A stretch of 64,000 bases of DNA from Agrobacterium tumefaciens (GCA_025560025.1 CP048486.1:558001-622000), one strand, 5' to 3'. Shown: positions 34,237-45,471, numbered from the stretch's first letter. The notes: generated by a model from the letters alone, not told the origin. Numbers and translations are program-made.

Positions 34237-34421
34237 GCGATACCCTCTCCTTGATTGAACCGGCGAAAAACCGGCAAACTGAACGGCCGCGTTTAGGAAG
34301 AAGTTTGTTCCGCAGACGAGAGCGAGCTTGGCATGAAGAACCAATCATTCTCATTAACAGGAATTATCTTTTCTTTATGGCGCATATTTCCGTAAATTTC
34401 AGAAAATAATTCTATTACTCT

Positions 34422-34452
34422 TTGACAAATTCCATAAAATTAGTCAACTAAT
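34422..34452. promoter_or_regulatory. TTGACA box and TAGTC-N-ACTA operator between receptor and permease genes
   Basis: ATTAGTCAACTAAT (34439-34452) is palindromic except for the central CA. A consensus -35 box TTGACA (34422-34427) lies 11 bases before it, so the motif would cover the -10 region of a rightward promoter, a repressor-like position. It is 54 bases upstream of the permease start and about 200 upstream of the divergent receptor. Confidence 0.65.
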
Positions 34453-34505
34453 ACCAGCGCCTTCAGGGGCCGATGTCATATTTCCACGCTTACGGACTGG
34501 AGCCG

Positions 34506-35495
34506 ATGTCGAATTCGAAACGGATTTTATCGCAGGCAAGGCGGGTTGCCATTCAGGCCATTCCGACGGTTCTCGGTATCGTCATCCTGAACTTCTTCCT
34601 GCTGCAACTGGCGCCCGGCGATGCGGCTGATGTGCTGGCCGCGGAAGCGGGTTCAGCGACCGTCGAGACCATGGCCGAAATCCGCAACCGCTTCGGGCTG
34701 GATCTGCCTGTCGTGCATCAGCTGATGAACTATCTCGGCAATCTCGCGCAGTTCAGCCTCGGCTTTTCGCCGCGTTACGGCATGCCGGTGGCAGACCTCA
34801 TCGGCCAGCGTCTGCCCGGCACACTCGCCCTGATGGGCGCAGCGCTCGGCATTGCGATTTTCGTCGGTGTGTTTCTCGGCTCGATCATGGCGCTTTTCTC
34901 CGGCAAGCTGCCGGACCGGATCATTTCCATCGGCTCGCTGATCTTTTATTCCGTGCCGGGTTTCTGGATCGGACTGATGTTGATCCTGACCTTCTCAGTG
35001 AAGCTCGGCTGGCTTCCCTCGGGCGGCGACAGCACCATCGGCAGCAGCCTCACCGGTCTCGACGCCCTGCTGGACAGGCTGCGTTATATCGTTCTCCCCG
35101 CCCTTTCGCTGGCGCTTTATTTTCTGGCCATCTATGCCCGCCTTACCCGTGCGGCGATGCTGGAAGTGAAATCTCAGGACTATGTGCGCACGGCGCGCGC
35201 CAAGGGCGTTTCTCCGCTCCGGCTCACCACGCGCCATATCCTGCGCAATGCGCTCATCCCCATCACCACCATGGCCGGCATGCATATCGGCGGCCTGCTC
35301 GGCGGCGCTGTCGTGGTCGAAACGGTCTTCAGTTGGCCGGGCCTTGGCCGTCTTGCTTTCGAAGCCGTCATGGCGCGTGATTTCAGCGTGTTGCTCGGCA
35401 TTCTGCTTCTCTCCTCCCTCGTCGTCATCATCGTCAATGCAGCCGTGGACCTATTGCAGGCCTGGCTTGACCCCCGCATCGGAGAAAGCCGATGA
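34506..35495 (+). CDS. ABC importer permease, DppB type (sulfur island)
   Basis: I chose ATG 34506 (329 residues) because the DppB N-terminal helix (AIPTVLGIVILNFFLLQLAPGD) begins 25 residues later; an in-frame ATG at 34473 is possible. The EAA loop is in VRTARAKGVSPLRLTTRHILRNALIPI, and FSWPGLGRLAFEAVMARDFSVL is the family C-terminal signature. The stop overlaps the next start by ATGA. It is the first gene of a rightward operon carrying a complete importer plus an aldo-keto reductase, a DszC-like enzyme and a LysR regulator. Confidence 0.9.
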   Translation: MSNSKRILSQARRVAIQAIPTVLGIVILNFFLLQLAPGDAADVLAAEAGSATVETMAEIRNRFGLDLPVVHQLMNYLGNLAQFSLGFSPRYGMPVADLIGQRLPGTLALMGAALGIAIFVGVFLGSIMALFSGKLPDRIISIGSLIFYSVPGFWIGLMLILTFSVKLGWLPSGGDSTIGSSLTGLDALLDRLRYIVLPALSLALYFLAIYARLTRAAMLEVKSQDYVRTARAKGVSPLRLTTRHILRNALIPITTMAGMHIGGLLGGAVVVETVFSWPGLGRLAFEAVMARDFSVLLGILLLSSLVVIIVNAAVDLLQAWLDPRIGESR

Positions 35496-36483
35496 ATTCC
35501 TCCCAGACCACCGCTGTCCTCGACACGGCCGAACTCGGCGTCGAAGACAACAATCCCAAACCGAAGAAACCGGAAGAAAAAGCCTGGCCCTATATCCATG
35601 CGCCGGATGCGCTTTCAGCCCGCTCCGTCTCCGTGCCCCGGCGCGGCCTGCGGCGGGAACTGAAAATCTTCCTCACCAATCCCAACGCCATCGTCGGGTT
35701 GCTGTTTCTCGCAACCGTCATCGTCACCGCGCTGATTGCCCCCTTGATCTATCCCGGGGATCCCCTGGAAATGGTGGCCCGCCCGTTCCTCTGGCCCGGC
35801 CAGAATGCCGCCTATCCGCTCGGCACCGATTCCATGGGCCGGGACGTTCTGGCCGGCATCGTGCATGGCGCGCGCATCTCGCTCACCGTCGGGGTCGTGG
35901 CGACGCTGATCGGCCTGACGATCGGCATCGCTGTTGGCGCCTTCGCCGGTTATTTCGGCGGCGTCATTGACGATATTCTCGTCAAGCTGATCGAAATCTT
36001 CCAGACCCTGCCGAATTTCGTGCTGCTGGTGGTGCTCGTCGCCATCGCCCAGCCGTCGGTCACCACAGTCACATCGGCCATCGGCATCATCACCTGGCCG
36101 CTGGTGGCGCGCCTCACCCGTGCGGAATTCCGCGCCATCCGCGAGAAAGACTATGTGCTCGCCGCCCGCAGCCTCGGTTACGGCCATGCGCGCATCGTCT
36201 TTCAGGAAATCCTGCCCAATGCGCTGCCGCCGATCATCGTCACCTCCTCCGTCATGGTGGCGGGCGCGATCCTCATGGAGGCGGCACTCTCCTTCATGGG
36301 GCTTGGCGATCCCAACCGTGTCTCCTGGGGATCGATGATCGGTTCCGGCCGTGATGTCATCCGTACCGCCTGGTATCTGACCGCCCTTCCCGGCCTTGCC
36401 ATCGTCTTCACCGTCATTTCGCTGAACCTCATTAGCGATGGCCTCAACGATGCGCTCAACCCCCGTTTTTCGGAGGAACGCCG

Positions 36484-36487
<4 letters not shown>
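35492..36487 (+). CDS. ABC importer permease, DppC type (sulfur island)
   Basis: A 331-residue permease with an unusually long hydrophilic N-terminal tail of about 60 residues (charged segment NNPKPKKPEEKAWPYIHAPD) before the first helix. Then come GTDSMGRDVLAGIVHGARISLTVG, the EAA loop AARSLGYGHARIVFQEILPNALPPI and ALSFMGLGDPNRVSWGSMI. The family usually has a 20-30 residue tail. ATGA overlaps link it to the genes before and after, indicating tight co-translation. Confidence 0.9.
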
Positions 36488-38395
<1,908 letters not shown>

Positions 38396-38413
38396 ACTGA
38401 AGGAGCAACCATA

Positions 38414-39469
38414 ATGGTCGACTATCGCTATCTCGGACGCAGCGCGCTGAAAGTTTCACCGCTGAGCCTCGGCACGATGATGTTCGGAGGCCCGACGCCG
38501 GATGACGTGGCCTTCCGCATCATCGACAAGGCGCGCGAGCAGGGCATCAACTTCATCGACACCGCCGATGTCTATCACGACGGCAAGTCGGAAGAAGTTG
38601 TCGGCCGCGGCATCAAGTCCACGCGCGATCACTGGGTTCTGGCGACGAAATTCGTCAATTCCCACACCAAGGGCCCAAACCTCGGCGGCCATTCGCGCAA
38701 ATGGGTGATCGAGACCGTCGAGAATTCGCTGCGCCGTCTCAACACCGATTATATCGACATCCTCTATTTCCACCGCGCCGTCTTCGATGCGCCGCTGGAA
38801 GAGCCGGTGCGCGCTATCGCCGATCTCATCCGTGCGGGCAAGCTTCGTTATTTCGGCGTGTCGAACTTCCGTGGCTGGCGCATCGCCGAAATTTCGCATC
38901 TGGCCGACCAGCTCGGCATCGACCGACCGGTTGCCAGCCAGCCGCTCTACAATATCGTCAACCGCACCGCCGAAGCCGAGCAGCTGCCGGCGGCCAATCA
39001 TTATGGCCTTGGTGTGGTGTCCTATTCGCCGCTCGCACGCGGTGTACTCACCGGTAAATACCAGCCGGGCGAACAGCCGGGCGCCGATACCCGTGTCGGC
39101 CGTGGCGACAAGCGTGTTCTGGAAACGGAATGGCGTCCGGAATCTGTCGAAATCGCCCAGAAAGTTGCAGCCCATGCCGCTTCGAAGGGCGTTTCGGCGG
39201 CGGATTTCGCACTCGCCTGGGTGCTGAACAACAAGTTCGTCACCGCCGCCATCACCGGCCCGCGCACCGAAGAGCACTGGGACGGATATATTCGCGCGCT
39301 CGATGTGAAGATCGATGCGGAAGATGAAGCGCTGGTCGATAGCCTCGTCACGACCGGCCACCCCTCCACACCCGGTTTCAACGATCCGAGCCATCCCGTC
39401 GAAGGCCGCGTGCCGCGCAATCTCGAGCCCGCACACCGCCCGGCGCTCAAGCCGCGGGCGGTCGCCTGA
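38414..39469 (+). CDS. Aldo-keto reductase
   Basis: A 351-residue NAD(P)H-dependent (beta/alpha)8 reductase. The catalytic tetrad is visible: Asp and Tyr in FIDTADVYHDGKSEE, Lys in WVLATKF and His in DILYFHRAVFD. VVSYSPLARGVLTGKY is the YghZ/YajO-type motif, and AAITGPRTEEHW supplies cofactor binding. RBS AAGGAG is clear. It is cotranscribed with the importer and a DszC-like oxygenase. It may reduce the aldehyde left when a sulfonate or thioether is oxidatively cleaved, or act on the imported substrate. Confidence 0.88.
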   Translation: MVDYRYLGRSALKVSPLSLGTMMFGGPTPDDVAFRIIDKAREQGINFIDTADVYHDGKSEEVVGRGIKSTRDHWVLATKFVNSHTKGPNLGGHSRKWVIETVENSLRRLNTDYIDILYFHRAVFDAPLEEPVRAIADLIRAGKLRYFGVSNFRGWRIAEISHLADQLGIDRPVASQPLYNIVNRTAEAEQLPAANHYGLGVVSYSPLARGVLTGKYQPGEQPGADTRVGRGDKRVLETEWRPESVEIAQKVAAHAASKGVSAADFALAWVLNNKFVTAAITGPRTEEHWDGYIRALDVKIDAEDEALVDSLVTTGHPSTPGFNDPSHPVEGRVPRNLEPAHRPALKPRAVA

Positions 39470-39538
39470 TCGTCCAGAAGACCATGCCTGCGGCGCGCCC
39501 GTGCCGCAGGCCCTCACATCCGCTCAGGGAAAACCGCA

Positions 39539-40777
39539 ATGTCCACTCCGAAACTGCAAACAACCACCACCGACAATTCCGGCGTACCGAGCCGTGACGA
39601 GATTCTGGCCCGGGCAAAGGACATTGCGGCCATCGCGGCCAAGGATGCCGCCCGTCGCGAACGCCAGCGAGAACTTCCCTTCGACATCTTCGCCCTTATC
39701 AAGGAAGCGAAGATCGGCACGCTGCGCGTTCCCGAAGCCAAGGGCGGACCGGGCGGCTCGATTGCCGACTATATCGAAGTGCTGATGATCCTCGGCGAAG
39801 CCGACAGCAATATTCCACACGCGCTTCGCAGCCATTTCAATTTCACCGAAAACCTCGCTCTCGCACCCATCGAGCTGGAGGACCGGCGGCATCTCGAACA
39901 TGTGCTTGCCGGCAAGCTCTTCGCAGGCGCCAGTACCGAACAGGGCACCAAGCGCCCCGGCGAAATCACCACCCGGCTGAGTGCGGATGGTGACCGTTAC
40001 CGGCTGAACGGCCGCAAATGGTATGCGACCGGCACGGCCTTTGCCGATTTCGGCACCTTCAGCGCCATTGGCGATGACGAACAACCGATTGGCGTGCTCA
40101 TTCCGCTCGATCGCGCCGGCATCACCATCCTCGACGACTGGGACAGCATGGGCCAGCGCATGACGGCGAGCGGCGGCGTCCTGCTGGAAAATGTCGAGGT
40201 GCTGCCGCATGAATTGACGACCCGCAAGCTCGGCAGCCAGATCGGCCGCCACAGCTCGGCCATGCGGCAGCTGCATCTCGCCGCCTCGGCCGCCGGCGCC
40301 GTTCAGGGCGCGTTGAAGGACGGCTTGGAGTATGTGTTGCGCCAGGCGCGCACCACGCTTCACAGCAGCGCCGAAACCGCCAATCAGGACCCCTTCGTGC
40401 AGAAGATGCTCGGCGAAATCAGCGCCGGCGCTTTCGCCGTGAAGACGCTGATCCGCGAGGCGGCGAGAACGCTCGACCGCACCGCCGCCGCCTTCGCCAC
40501 CGGGGACGAAGAGGCGATCGAGGCAGCCTTGCTGGAAGGCTCGCTCGCCACAGCCCGCACCCAGATCATCGCCTCGCAGCTGTCGCTGACGGTCGCCACC
40601 AATCTCTATGAACTCGGCGGCGGTTCGGCGACATCGAGCGAGCGGAATTTCGACCGCCACTGGCGCAATATCCGCACGGTCTACAATCACAATCCGCTTG
40701 CCCACAAGGCGCGGGTGATCGGGGACTATTATCTCAACGGCACCACGACGCATCTCCGGGAAGGCCGGGTGTTCTGA
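39539..40777 (+). CDS. DszC-like flavin-dependent sulfur monooxygenase
   Basis: A 412-residue acyl-CoA-dehydrogenase-fold protein close in layout to DszC (dibenzothiophene monooxygenase). ALRSHFNFTENLAL matches the DszC His92 region; YRLNGRKWYATGTAFADF and WDSMGQRMTASGGVLLENVEV parallel the flavin-binding beta domain. The C-terminal FDRHWRNIRTVYNHNPLAHKARVIGDYYLNG follows the DszC pattern. One of the two DszC active-site His in that block is kept (NHNP) and the other is replaced. The family catalytic Glu of acyl-CoA dehydrogenases is not evident. It probably oxygenates a thioether or sulfone using reduced FMN. Confidence 0.85.
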   Translation: MSTPKLQTTTTDNSGVPSRDEILARAKDIAAIAAKDAARRERQRELPFDIFALIKEAKIGTLRVPEAKGGPGGSIADYIEVLMILGEADSNIPHALRSHFNFTENLALAPIELEDRRHLEHVLAGKLFAGASTEQGTKRPGEITTRLSADGDRYRLNGRKWYATGTAFADFGTFSAIGDDEQPIGVLIPLDRAGITILDDWDSMGQRMTASGGVLLENVEVLPHELTTRKLGSQIGRHSSAMRQLHLAASAAGAVQGALKDGLEYVLRQARTTLHSSAETANQDPFVQKMLGEISAGAFAVKTLIREAARTLDRTAAAFATGDEEAIEAALLEGSLATARTQIIASQLSLTVATNLYELGGGSATSSERNFDRHWRNIRTVYNHNPLAHKARVIGDYYLNGTTTHLREGRVF

Positions 40778-40814
40778 CCATGCGGAAGATGCAGGCGGCA
40801 AAGGAGAAACAGCA

Positions 40815-41786
40815 ATGAGAACGGAGTTTATCGCTCCCGCCGCGAGCCGGGCGGCTTTTCGCCTGCCCACACTTTCCCGGCTGCCACCGCTGACCGCCTT
40901 GCGCGCCTTTGTCGTCGCCGCCCGCCATGCGAGCTTTTCGCGGGCGGCGGAGGAACTGCACGTCTCGACCGCTGCCATCGGCCAGCAGGTGCGAATTCTC
41001 GAAACCCATCTCGGCCAGCCACTTTTTAGCCGCCAGCGCGGCGAATTGCTGCTGACCGATGCCGGCAGCGCGCTTTATCCCGGCCTTGCCGACGCTTTCG
41101 AAACCATGATCGGCAGTCTTTCCGACCTGATGGTTTCGAACGCCCGGCCGCAGCTGAAGGTTCTGGCGGAGGGTTGCTTTGCCGCCCGCTGGCTGGCGCC
41201 GCGGCTTGGCAGTATCGTTCCGGCGCTCGGAGACGTGGAGCTTTCCATCGAATCCCTTGAAAGCGAAACCATCGACCTCACCCATTTCGATGCCGATTGC
41301 GCCATCGTCGCCACCCATGCGCAGATTCCGGGCTTCATTCATGAGCCGCTTTTCGCCGATACCGTCAGCGCCGTCTGCACCCCGGAATTCGCGGCCCGCC
41401 ATGGGCTTGCAGACGAACCGGAGCGCTTGCGGGATCTCGGCTTTGCGATGTTGCGTGGCAATGGCCTGGACCCGGCCTTCGAATGGGCGAACTGGCTTCG
41501 CGCCTGCCGCATTCCGCTCAGGCTTTCAGCGACCGGCCCGCGTTTTTCACGCCAGACGGCGCTGATAGAGGCAATCTCATCCGGCCACGGCATCGGCCTC
41601 GTGCGCCATTCCCTGATTTCGGAAGAGCTGAAAAACGGCCGGCTGATCGCTCCTTTTGGCGCACCGCAGCCGACCGCCAGCCGTTATCACCTGCTGACCA
41701 GTCCTGACAGGCGGCGGCTGCCGGAGGTCGCATCTCTACTCGCCCTGTTGCGCGAGGATATGCGTTCTCTCGAGGCCGCCGCCTGA
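40815..41786 (+). CDS. LysR-family transcriptional regulator (GcvA-like)
   Basis: A 323-residue LysR regulator. The N-terminal winged HTH reads LPPLTALRAFVVAARHASFSRAAEELHVSTAAIGQQVRILETHLGQPLFSR, of the GcvA subgroup. A periplasmic-binding-like effector domain follows (about 115-320). GGAG lies 8 bases before the ATG. It ends the rightward sulfur operon and converges on the monooxygenase at 41803 with only 16 bases between stops. A LysR-style dyad at 45240-45264 is a candidate target. Sensing of a sulfur metabolite (as CysB and Cbl do) is inferred. Confidence 0.9.
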   Translation: MRTEFIAPAASRAAFRLPTLSRLPPLTALRAFVVAARHASFSRAAEELHVSTAAIGQQVRILETHLGQPLFSRQRGELLLTDAGSALYPGLADAFETMIGSLSDLMVSNARPQLKVLAEGCFAARWLAPRLGSIVPALGDVELSIESLESETIDLTHFDADCAIVATHAQIPGFIHEPLFADTVSAVCTPEFAARHGLADEPERLRDLGFAMLRGNGLDPAFEWANWLRACRIPLRLSATGPRFSRQTALIEAISSGHGIGLVRHSLISEELKNGRLIAPFGAPQPTASRYHLLTSPDRRRLPEVASLLALLREDMRSLEAAA

Positions 41787-41802
41787 ACACGCCCGTCCCA
41801 CC

Positions 41803-43155
41803 TCAGGCGCGTTCCCTTTGCAACTCTCTGGCCGCATAGATATTTTCCGGCCGAGGCAGGCCATAATGGTCACGCAGCGTGTCGCCCTCGTAATCCTCGC
41901 GGAACAGCCCCCGCTGTTTAAGGATCGGCACGACCCCGTCAACGAAGTTGTCGAACCCGCCATTCAACCATGGCGGCATGATATTGAAGCCGTCGGCCGC
42001 GCCCTCGCGGAACCAGGTCTCTATCCAGTCCGCCACCTGCTCAGGTGTTCCGGAAATCACCTTGTGGCCGCGCCCGCCGGCAAGCCGGTGCAGCAATTGC
42101 CGGATCGTCGGATTTTCCCGGTCTATGACATCGAGAACCAGCTGATGCCGGCTGCTATCCGCCTGCGCCCGCGTCGCCTCCACGGCTTCCTTCGGCAGCG
42201 GCTGGTCGAGATCGGCCGATGAGAGATCGATGCCGGTGATGCGCTGCAATTGCCCGAGCGAAAAGGCTGGCTGGATGAGATCGTTGAAGGAAGCCTCGAG
42301 CCTGCGCGCCTCCTCTTCGGTTGACGCGATGAAGGGGCTGATGCCCGGCAGGATTTTCACATGGGCGGGATTGCGCCCCGTGGCCGCGACGCGCCGCTTG
42401 ATGTCGGAATAAAAAGACCGCGCACTCTCCAGAGTCTGATGCGCGGTAAAGATTGCCTCGGCATAATGGGCGGCGAAACCGCGCCCTTCCTCCGAGGAGC
42501 CGGCCTGCACATAGACCGGCCGGCCCTGCGGTGAACGCGGCACGTTCAGCGCGCCCCGCACCCGATAAAATTCGCCGTCGTGATTGGCAGGATGGATGCG
42601 GTCGGTATCGGCGAAAAGGCCGCTTTCTCTATCCGCAACAATGGCGTCATCTTCCCAGCTGTCCCAGAGCTTCGTCACCACATCCACGAACTCGATCGCC
42701 TGACGGTAACGATCCGCATGCGGCGGATGCTTCTGGAGATTGAAGTTGCCGGCGGCCGCATCCGCCGAAGTCGTCACGATGTTCCAGCCCACCCGGCCGC
42801 CGCTGATATGATCGACGGACGCGAATAGCCGCGCAAGATTATACGGCTCGTAATAGGTGGTGGAGGCCGTGGCGATGAAGCCGATCTTTTCGGTGACGGC
42901 GGCGAGAGCCGCCAGCATGGTGATCGGCTCCAGCCGGTGGCGAGCGGCATAGCGAATATTGGCGTCCAGCACCGGCGCATCGGCGAAGAAGATGGCATCG
43001 AGCTTCGCCGCCTCGGCCTTGCGGGCGATATCCTGATAGAGCTTTATATCGGTGACGCGATGTGGCTCGGAGTCCGGATGCCGCCAGGCCGCCTCGTGAT
43101 GTCCGCCCGGATAGATGAAGGCGTTAAGAACCAGCTTCTCGGATTTTCTGCTCAT
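41803..43155 (-). CDS. NtaA/DszA-family flavin monooxygenase (sulfur island)
   Basis: A 450-residue monooxygenase with the DszA/SnaA/NtaA pattern: LNAFIYPGGHHEAAWRHPDSEP, FFADAPVLDANIRYAARHRLEPITMLAALAAVTEKIGFIATASTTYYEPYNLAR, ISGGRVGWNIVTTS and PVYVQAGSSEEGRGFAA. The C-terminal SGTPEQVADWIETWF and FREDYEGDTLRDHYGLPRPEN are family features. DszA converts a sulfone to a sulfinate, the substrate of DszB, and two DszB-like enzymes are encoded nearby. It is the last gene of a leftward unit with a receptor (43199) and a DUF3088 gene (44834). Confidence 0.88.
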   Translation of the reverse strand: MSRKSEKLVLNAFIYPGGHHEAAWRHPDSEPHRVTDIKLYQDIARKAEAAKLDAIFFADAPVLDANIRYAARHRLEPITMLAALAAVTEKIGFIATASTTYYEPYNLARLFASVDHISGGRVGWNIVTTSADAAAGNFNLQKHPPHADRYRQAIEFVDVVTKLWDSWEDDAIVADRESGLFADTDRIHPANHDGEFYRVRGALNVPRSPQGRPVYVQAGSSEEGRGFAAHYAEAIFTAHQTLESARSFYSDIKRRVAATGRNPAHVKILPGISPFIASTEEEARRLEASFNDLIQPAFSLGQLQRITGIDLSSADLDQPLPKEAVEATRAQADSSRHQLVLDVIDRENPTIRQLLHRLAGGRGHKVISGTPEQVADWIETWFREGAADGFNIMPPWLNGGFDNFVDGVVPILKQRGLFREDYEGDTLRDHYGLPRPENIYAARELQRERA

Positions 43156-43198
43156 GGGAATGACCTCTTATTCGCTCTGAACCGAAGGGGGGAGGCGT

Positions 43199-44794
43199 TC
43201 ACGCCTCCTTCGTCACCCAGGCCTTTGCGAGATTGCCGCTGAGCCCTTCCGCCCCGGTCGCATAATCCTTGATGCGCACGCTGCCGACGACCGGCTGGAT
43301 GGGGGAAACAAGATTGATGACGGGAAGATCCCTGGCGATAACGGCCTGAAACTCCTTGAAGAAGGCGGCGCGTTTTTCGATATCCGGCTCCACCGCCGCT
43401 GCTTCCAGCAGCTGGTCCACTTCGGGATTGGCGTAGTGGCTGGCATTGGAAAATGGCAGGCCGATCTTGAAATTCTTGCTCCAGTAGACGCGCTGCACGC
43501 CCGCTGTCGGATCGAAGGTGTTGGAGAGAGATTCCACCGAAAGGTCCCAGGCGCGGTCGGTATAGACCACCTTCACATAGGTGCCGAAATCGAATTTCTG
43601 GATATCCGCCTCGATGCCGATTTTCGACAGCGCCTGCGCGATGAAATCCGAATAGGTCTGCGGATTGAAGGGGTTGGTGGTAACCCGAAGCTTGAAGCGC
43701 TTGCCGCCATCCTTGCGCGGAAAACCGGCTTCATCCAGCAGCTTTTCAGCCTGTGCGACATCGAACTTGGCAAACCCGATATCCGGATTGTGAAACTTCG
43801 CAAGGCCGGGGCTGATCGGCGTCGGCGATGGCACGGCATAACCATAAAGCACGGTATCGATGAGCGCCGGAACATCGATGGCATGGGCGATGGCCTGCCT
43901 GACCTTCAATTCCTTGAGATATTCATTCTCAAGGTTGATCACCAGCTGGTTCTGCTGGCCGGCATAGGCATAGATGCGGTCATCCACCTTCAGTGTCGGA
44001 ATGGATTTCAACCGCTCCAGATCGGCAAGCGCCACCGGGTTGGGGCCGATGTCCCCTTCCCCGGTTTCCAGCGCCGCCGCGCGGGCGCCCGCATCGTTGA
44101 TGAGGCGGATGATGACGCGGTCGAGATAAGGGCGCGGCGCATCCCAGTAATCGGCATTCTTCTCCAGAAGAATATGGCTGCCCGGCACCCATTCCTTGAG
44201 CACAAAGGGGCCGCTGCCGATGATCTGGGCCGGTTTCGGATTATCCGTCGGCTTGAAGGTCTCGAAGATGTGCTTCGGCACGATTGGCGATTCCGACGAG
44301 GCGAGCGCGGTGATCAGGCCCGGCGCCGGCTTGGAAAGCTTCACTTTCGCGACCAGCGGATCGGAGGCATCGACACTTTCAACATGCGAGAAAGTGGCGC
44401 GACCACGCGGATGGGCCTCCTTCAGCCGCAGGATGGAAAACTCCACATCTGCCGATGTCACCGGTTTGCCGTCGTGAAACTTCGCCTTCGGCTGCAGATG
44501 GAAGACATATTCCAGTCCATCGGCCGAAACGCTCCATTCCCTGGCGAGGCTCGGCTTGGGCGAAAGCTCGTAATCGTAAGTCAAAAGCCCATCGTAAATC
44601 TTCGAGCCGATAAACTGCGGACCGCCCGCACTGGTATTGATCGCCACGAGCTGGGTCGGCTCGGGAAAATAAACAATCTTCAGCGTCCCGCCCGAAACCG
44701 GCTCTTCGGCGGCGGCGAAAGAACCGCCCGGAAGCGCGACGAAAGCGCCGGCGGCAAGTGCAATTTTGTGAAACTGGCGTCTGGAAATGGTCAT
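43199..44794 (-). CDS. ABC importer receptor, SBP_bac_5 family, Tat-exported (sulfur island copy 2)
   Basis: A 531-residue receptor with a classical Tat leader, TISRRQFHKIALAAG, cleaved near SFAAAEEP (about residue 29). Core motifs include FHLQPKAKFHDGKPVTSADVEFSILRLKEAHPRG and GSGPFVLKEWVPGSHILLEKNADYWDAPRPYLD. The block TFDPTAGVQRVYWSKNFKIGLPFSNASHYANPEVDQLLEAAAVE, split by few substitutions, is shared with the receptors at 32629 and 45616. No permease gene accompanies it, so it probably feeds the single DppBCDF set at 34506-38395. Confidence 0.88.
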   Translation of the reverse strand: MTISRRQFHKIALAAGAFVALPGGSFAAAEEPVSGGTLKIVYFPEPTQLVAINTSAGGPQFIGSKIYDGLLTYDYELSPKPSLAREWSVSADGLEYVFHLQPKAKFHDGKPVTSADVEFSILRLKEAHPRGRATFSHVESVDASDPLVAKVKLSKPAPGLITALASSESPIVPKHIFETFKPTDNPKPAQIIGSGPFVLKEWVPGSHILLEKNADYWDAPRPYLDRVIIRLINDAGARAAALETGEGDIGPNPVALADLERLKSIPTLKVDDRIYAYAGQQNQLVINLENEYLKELKVRQAIAHAIDVPALIDTVLYGYAVPSPTPISPGLAKFHNPDIGFAKFDVAQAEKLLDEAGFPRKDGGKRFKLRVTTNPFNPQTYSDFIAQALSKIGIEADIQKFDFGTYVKVVYTDRAWDLSVESLSNTFDPTAGVQRVYWSKNFKIGLPFSNASHYANPEVDQLLEAAAVEPDIEKRAAFFKEFQAVIARDLPVINLVSPIQPVVGSVRIKDYATGAEGLSGNLAKAWVTKEA

Positions 44795-44833
44795 GTCTGT
44801 CTCCGAAAAAATCCGATATGCGGGCGCGGCAAC

Positions 44834-45184
44834 TCAGTGCAGCTGCGGGAACCCATGGCGCTCGGCGAGGATTTGCAAAATGCGTTTGGTGTCCTGAATG
44901 AAGTGCGTGTCGCCCTTGGCCGTCGCGTCGCTGGGCGCATCTCCTACGAAGATGAACAGCGGCAGCGACTGGTTTTCCTCGCCCACGGCTGCGATGACAG
45001 CCTCACGCGGGCGCTGGAAACCGACACGGCGGATATCGATCCCGGCGGCAAGGTCAGGAAAGGCGGCAAGCAGGCCTTCGATCTGGTTGCAATGCGGGCA
45101 GACGAAGCGGACACCGGGGTGTTTTGGGTCTTCAAAACCGGGGGCGATCAAAAAAAGCGTATCCTTGGCCATGGCATCCATCAT
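44834..45184 (-). CDS. DUF3088-family small protein with a CPHC motif
   Basis: A 116-residue protein matching the DUF3088 pattern: KDTLFLIAPGFEDPKHPGVRFVCPHCNQIEGLLAAFPDLAAGIDIRRVGFQRPREAVIAAVGEENQSLPLFIF. The CPHC pair (about residues 29-32) sits as in thioredoxin or glutaredoxin folds, so a redox role or handling of a thiol, persulfide or sulfite intermediate is plausible. CmoI (YtnI), a glutaredoxin-like protein of the Bacillus S-alkylcysteine operon, is a possible functional analogue; that is speculation. It is the first gene of a unit with a receptor and a DszA-like monooxygenase. Nearby ATGs at 45181 and 45172 could also be the start. Confidence 0.78.
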   Translation of the reverse strand: MMDAMAKDTLFLIAPGFEDPKHPGVRFVCPHCNQIEGLLAAFPDLAAGIDIRRVGFQRPREAVIAAVGEENQSLPLFIFVGDAPSDATAKGDTHFIQDTKRILQILAERHGFPQLH

Positions 45185-45239
45185 GAGGGTGAGATTTCCA
45201 GCTCACAGTGCAGACGGCCAGAGCGCGGGTCCAGAAAGC

Positions 45240-45264
45240 AATTCTTGCTTTGAAACGAAGAATT
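45240..45264 (-). promoter_or_regulatory. LysR-style dyad before the DUF3088 unit
   Basis: AATTCTT (45240-45246) and AAGAATT (45258-45264) are perfect inverted arms 11 bases apart, giving the T-N11-A arrangement of LysR-type sites. It is 56 bases upstream of the DUF3088 start. The LysR regulator at 40815-41786 is the nearest candidate binder. Confidence 0.5.
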
Positions 45265-45416
45265 CCTTTGCGCTAAATTATTGATGAAACTTATTTTTTC
45301 GAAATTTTTCACGGCTGGCATCGCTGTTTCGCCCGACCTGTTTCATGCGCAAAGTTTTTCCCTGAAACGGGCGTGCCGCGCGAAGGTGCAAAAAAGGATG
45401 GAAGGCGGATTTCGGC

Positions 45417-45445
45417 AATAAAAAACCCGGCAAAATTGCCGGGTT
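45417..45445 (-). terminator. Rho-independent terminator of the leftward desulfinase operon
   Basis: Minus strand AACCCGGCA-ATTT-TGCCGGGTT followed by TTTTATT, about 170 bases after the stop of the receptor gene at 45616. It separates the 51670-45616 transcript from the DUF3088 unit. Confidence 0.85.
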
Positions 45446-45471
45446 AATGTTGATGATCGCAGACCCCTCCT

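Noticed and set aside
34237..34344. N-terminal extension of the receptor at 32629
   Set aside because: It would bury the Tat motif 36 residues from the start and covers promoter sequence; ATG 34236 with AAGGAGAGGG upstream is preferred.
43436..45253. A 605-codon open frame on the + strand
   Set aside because: It is antisense to a receptor gene and the DUF3088 gene, both with strong family motifs and RBSs. Long antisense frames are expected in GC-rich DNA with biased third positions, and its translation is arginine/glycine-rich without domains.
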